DNA of 6,232 bases from Haloarculaceae archaeon (GTDB taxonomy: Archaea > Halobacteriota > Halobacteria > Halobacteriales > Haloarculaceae), in NCBI GenBank assembly GCA_028274885.1, contig JAQCMX010000152.1, positions 1 to 6,232 of the forward strand, in the 5' to 3' direction. Of the stretch, positions 5,239-6,232 are shown in pieces. Position 1 is the first letter of the stretch. Each line of letters starts with the position of its first letter. Below the pieces are notes generated by a model. That model did not search any database. It had not been told where the DNA came from and saw nothing but the letters and a program-made list of their open reading frames with translations. A program made the translations under genes and the position numbers.

Positions 5239-5327
5239 ACGCTGCTGCAACCGATAGTTCGGTCCTGTCGTAACGACGAGACAGCCACACCCCCGGTAGC
5301 TGCCACTGTCTTTGTCGGACTCCTCAC

Positions 5328-5423
5328 ACTGATTATTGGAAGTCTGTCCCGCTATCGTGTCACTCAGCCTCTGTCTCGGGTCCTGCAACAGCCGAGATAC
5401 CGGATCGGGGCCGAAAATTACCG
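5328..5423. repeat. 96-bp direct repeat, copy 2
   Basis: Second copy of the repeat at 4875-4970, offset by exactly 453 bases, with four substitutions (two adjacent near the left end, two near position 37-40 of the unit) and no indels. The internal hairpin (5372-5399) is unchanged. Unlike copy 1, it is followed at once by the palindromic element at 5429 rather than by a promoter. Confidence 0.9.
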
Positions 5424-5428
5424 CCATT

Positions 5429-5510
5429 CACACGGTCGGTTGTAATGGTTTACCGGTAATTCGCCGAGCGTTCCGGCGAATTCCGGAACTGACCTACAAC
5501 CGACCGTATC
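5429..5510. repeat. 82-bp palindromic element, copy 2
   Basis: A perfect outer stem pairs ACGGTCGGTTGTA (5432-5444) with TACAACCGACCGT (5495-5507). Inside, a second perfect 9-bp stem pairs AATTCGCCG (5458-5466) with CGGCGAATT (5474-5482) around a 7-base loop; it extends through CCGG on each side past one bulged T. The whole unit can form one long hairpin or cruciform. It begins 5 bases after the second 96-bp repeat and ends 121 bases before the adenosyltransferase gene. It is related to 4763-4844 in length and arms. Confidence 0.8.
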
Positions 5511-5570
5511 ACTATCACTCCGATTGACAACACTTACTGTGTCAAGCTTTCTGCAGCAGCCTTTCAGTAT

Positions 5571-5588
5571 ACCGATGATACAGTCGGT
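5571..5588. promoter_or_regulatory. Inverted repeat just upstream of the TATA-like box
   Basis: ACCGA (5571-5575) and TCGGT (5584-5588) form a 5-bp dyad with an 8-base spacer, ending 14 bases before the TATA-like box of the adenosyltransferase gene. Its position suits an activator or repressor site, but the arms are short and could be chance. It does not resemble a cobalamin riboswitch. Confidence 0.2.
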
Positions 5589-5602
5589 TACGCTTCCGTG
5601 TG

Positions 5603-5608
5603 TTTAAG
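5603..5608 (+). promoter_or_regulatory. TATA-like box of the adenosyltransferase gene
   Basis: TTTAAG, within GTGTTTAAGTTTC, is centred about 27 bases before the ATG at 5632. This is the spacing expected when transcription starts at, or within a base or two of, the start codon. No Shine-Dalgarno motif is present. Confidence 0.65.
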
Positions 5609-5631
5609 TTTCTCTCGTCCGGAACAAAAGT

Positions 5632-6168
5632 ATGAAAATCTACACAGGTCGTGGCGACGAGGGGCTGACAGATTTGCGCAACATGGACCGTGTCTCAAAG
5701 GCCAGTAGCCGAATCGAGGCTTACGGCTCTGTGGACGAGGTCAACAGCCTCGTTGGGTTGGCCCGGCCCACAGGATACGACGATGTCGATGACCACCTCC
5801 GGATGGTCCAGAACCATCTCCACATCATCCAGGCCGACTTCGCAAACCCAAAACCGGATGCGGACGACCCGCAGGCAACCGACGACCACGTCGAGGAGAT
5901 AGAGTCGGTCATCGATAGCTACGAGGAGGAGCTTGAGCCACTGGAGGCGTTTATTCTGCCCGGTGGATCGGACGCCGGGGCTCGCCTTCATAACGCAAGG
6001 TCGGTCTGTCGGCGAGCAGAGCGACGCGCGGTCTCTCTCGCTGGTGAGGAAGCCAATGTCAACAACAGTGCCGTTGTGTATCTCAACCGTCTTTCGGATG
6101 CGTTGTTTACACTCGCCCGCGTACTCAACAAACGGGAGGGTATCCGCGAGGAAAATCCCACATACTGA
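5632..6168 (+). CDS. pduO: ATP:cob(I)alamin adenosyltransferase, PduO type
   Basis: A 178-residue enzyme that transfers the adenosyl group of ATP to cob(I)alamin or cob(I)yrinic acid a,c-diamide, making adenosylcobalamin in the cytoplasm; the family works as a trimer. Family blocks are in order: the ATP-binding N-terminus KIYTGRGDEGLTDL (2-15), RVSKASSRIEAYGSVDEVNS (20-39), FILPGG (107-112), the catalytic helix RSVCRRAERR (123-132) and YLNRLSDALFTLARVLN (150-166). An acidic stretch, PDADDPQATDDHVEEIE (75-91), is a halophile-type feature. The start is fixed by the conserved N-terminus and by the TATA-like box 27 bases upstream. No other cobalamin gene is in the window, so it appears to be a stand-alone unit. 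Length is usual for the family. The last 64 bases of the window show no supported feature. Confidence 0.94.
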   Translation: MKIYTGRGDEGLTDLRNMDRVSKASSRIEAYGSVDEVNSLVGLARPTGYDDVDDHLRMVQNHLHIIQADFANPKPDADDPQATDDHVEEIESVIDSYEEELEPLEAFILPGGSDAGARLHNARSVCRRAERRAVSLAGEEANVNNSAVVYLNRLSDALFTLARVLNKREGIREENPTY

Positions 6169-6232
6169 CCGTCATCTCGCGTCCCGACCGAAACCGCGCC
6201 AACAGCACCGACCGGTGTTTGCGCAGGAATGG

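Larger units (their letters stand above)
5239..5631. other. Non-coding gap before the adenosyltransferase gene
   Basis: No gene is supported in these 393 bases. They contain a small hairpin just after the small ORF (GTCG-TAA-CGAC, 5267-5277), the second 96-bp repeat copy (5328-5423), the second palindromic element (5429-5510) and the promoter of the adenosyltransferase gene. The 60 bases from 5511 to 5570 show nothing that I can interpret. Confidence 0.65.

Noticed and set aside
4883..5257. A 124-codon plus-strand frame starting in repeat copy 1
   Set aside because: Its product is rich in Ser, Arg, Thr and Cys with no order. It overlaps the better coiled-coil frame, and its repeat-encoded segment also varies without constraint.
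4993..5427. A 144-codon minus-strand frame from the second palindrome through the small ORF
   Set aside because: It is Cys-rich with no domain and lies antisense to the small ORF. Between the two 96-bp repeats, three of the four substitutions change an amino acid in this frame, so there is no sign of protein-level selection.
4763..5510. CRISPR array
   Set aside because: There are only two copies of each repeat, they are 82-96 bp long and hundreds of bases apart, and no regular spacers or cas genes are present.

Overview
The window looks like a chromosomal stretch from a halophilic archaeon (class Halobacteria). The signs are acidic proteins with strong G/C preference at third codon positions, an archaeal Lsm gene overlapping the ribosomal protein L37e gene, and TATA-like boxes about 25-27 bases upstream of several start codons with no Shine-Dalgarno motif, which is the leaderless style common in this group. 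I cannot name the genus.

Layout. Positions 1-173 are non-coding and strongly structured; they resemble the right end of an IS200/IS605 (IS1341-type) element with its TnpB-associated RNA, abutting the next gene. Positions 174-1124 (minus) encode a DUF2342/zincin_2 protein of the 'coenzyme F420 biosynthesis-associated' type. Positions 1216-1533 (minus) encode a small acidic one-helix membrane protein. Divergent from these, 1642-2697 (plus) encodes an M42 metallo-aminopeptidase. Next is a tight plus-strand operon: lsm (2826-3020), rpl37e (3017-3187) and purF (3189-4628), with an ATGA overlap and then a 1-base gap. A roughly 1-kb gap (4629-5631) holds an ordered repeat arrangement around one small coiled-coil ORF. 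The window ends with a PduO-type ATP:cob(I)alamin adenosyltransferase (5632-6168).

How the genes relate. Lsm (RNA binding), L37e (large ribosomal subunit) and PurF (first step of de novo purine synthesis) are probably co-transcribed, coupling growth-related functions. The peptidase, the DUF2342 protein and the adenosyltransferase look like independent single-gene units.

The most unusual part is 4655-5510. Its order is a short hairpin, an 82-bp palindromic element (4763-4844), a 96-bp direct repeat (4875-4970), a 357-bp core with a 62-codon ORF, a second 96-bp repeat copy (5328-5423; 4 mismatches, exactly 453 bp away), and a second 82-bp palindromic element (5429-5510). The stem arms of the two palindromes differ by compensating base changes, so the fold seems to matter more than the sequence. 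This may be a small mobile or regulatory unit; I do not recognise it as a named element.
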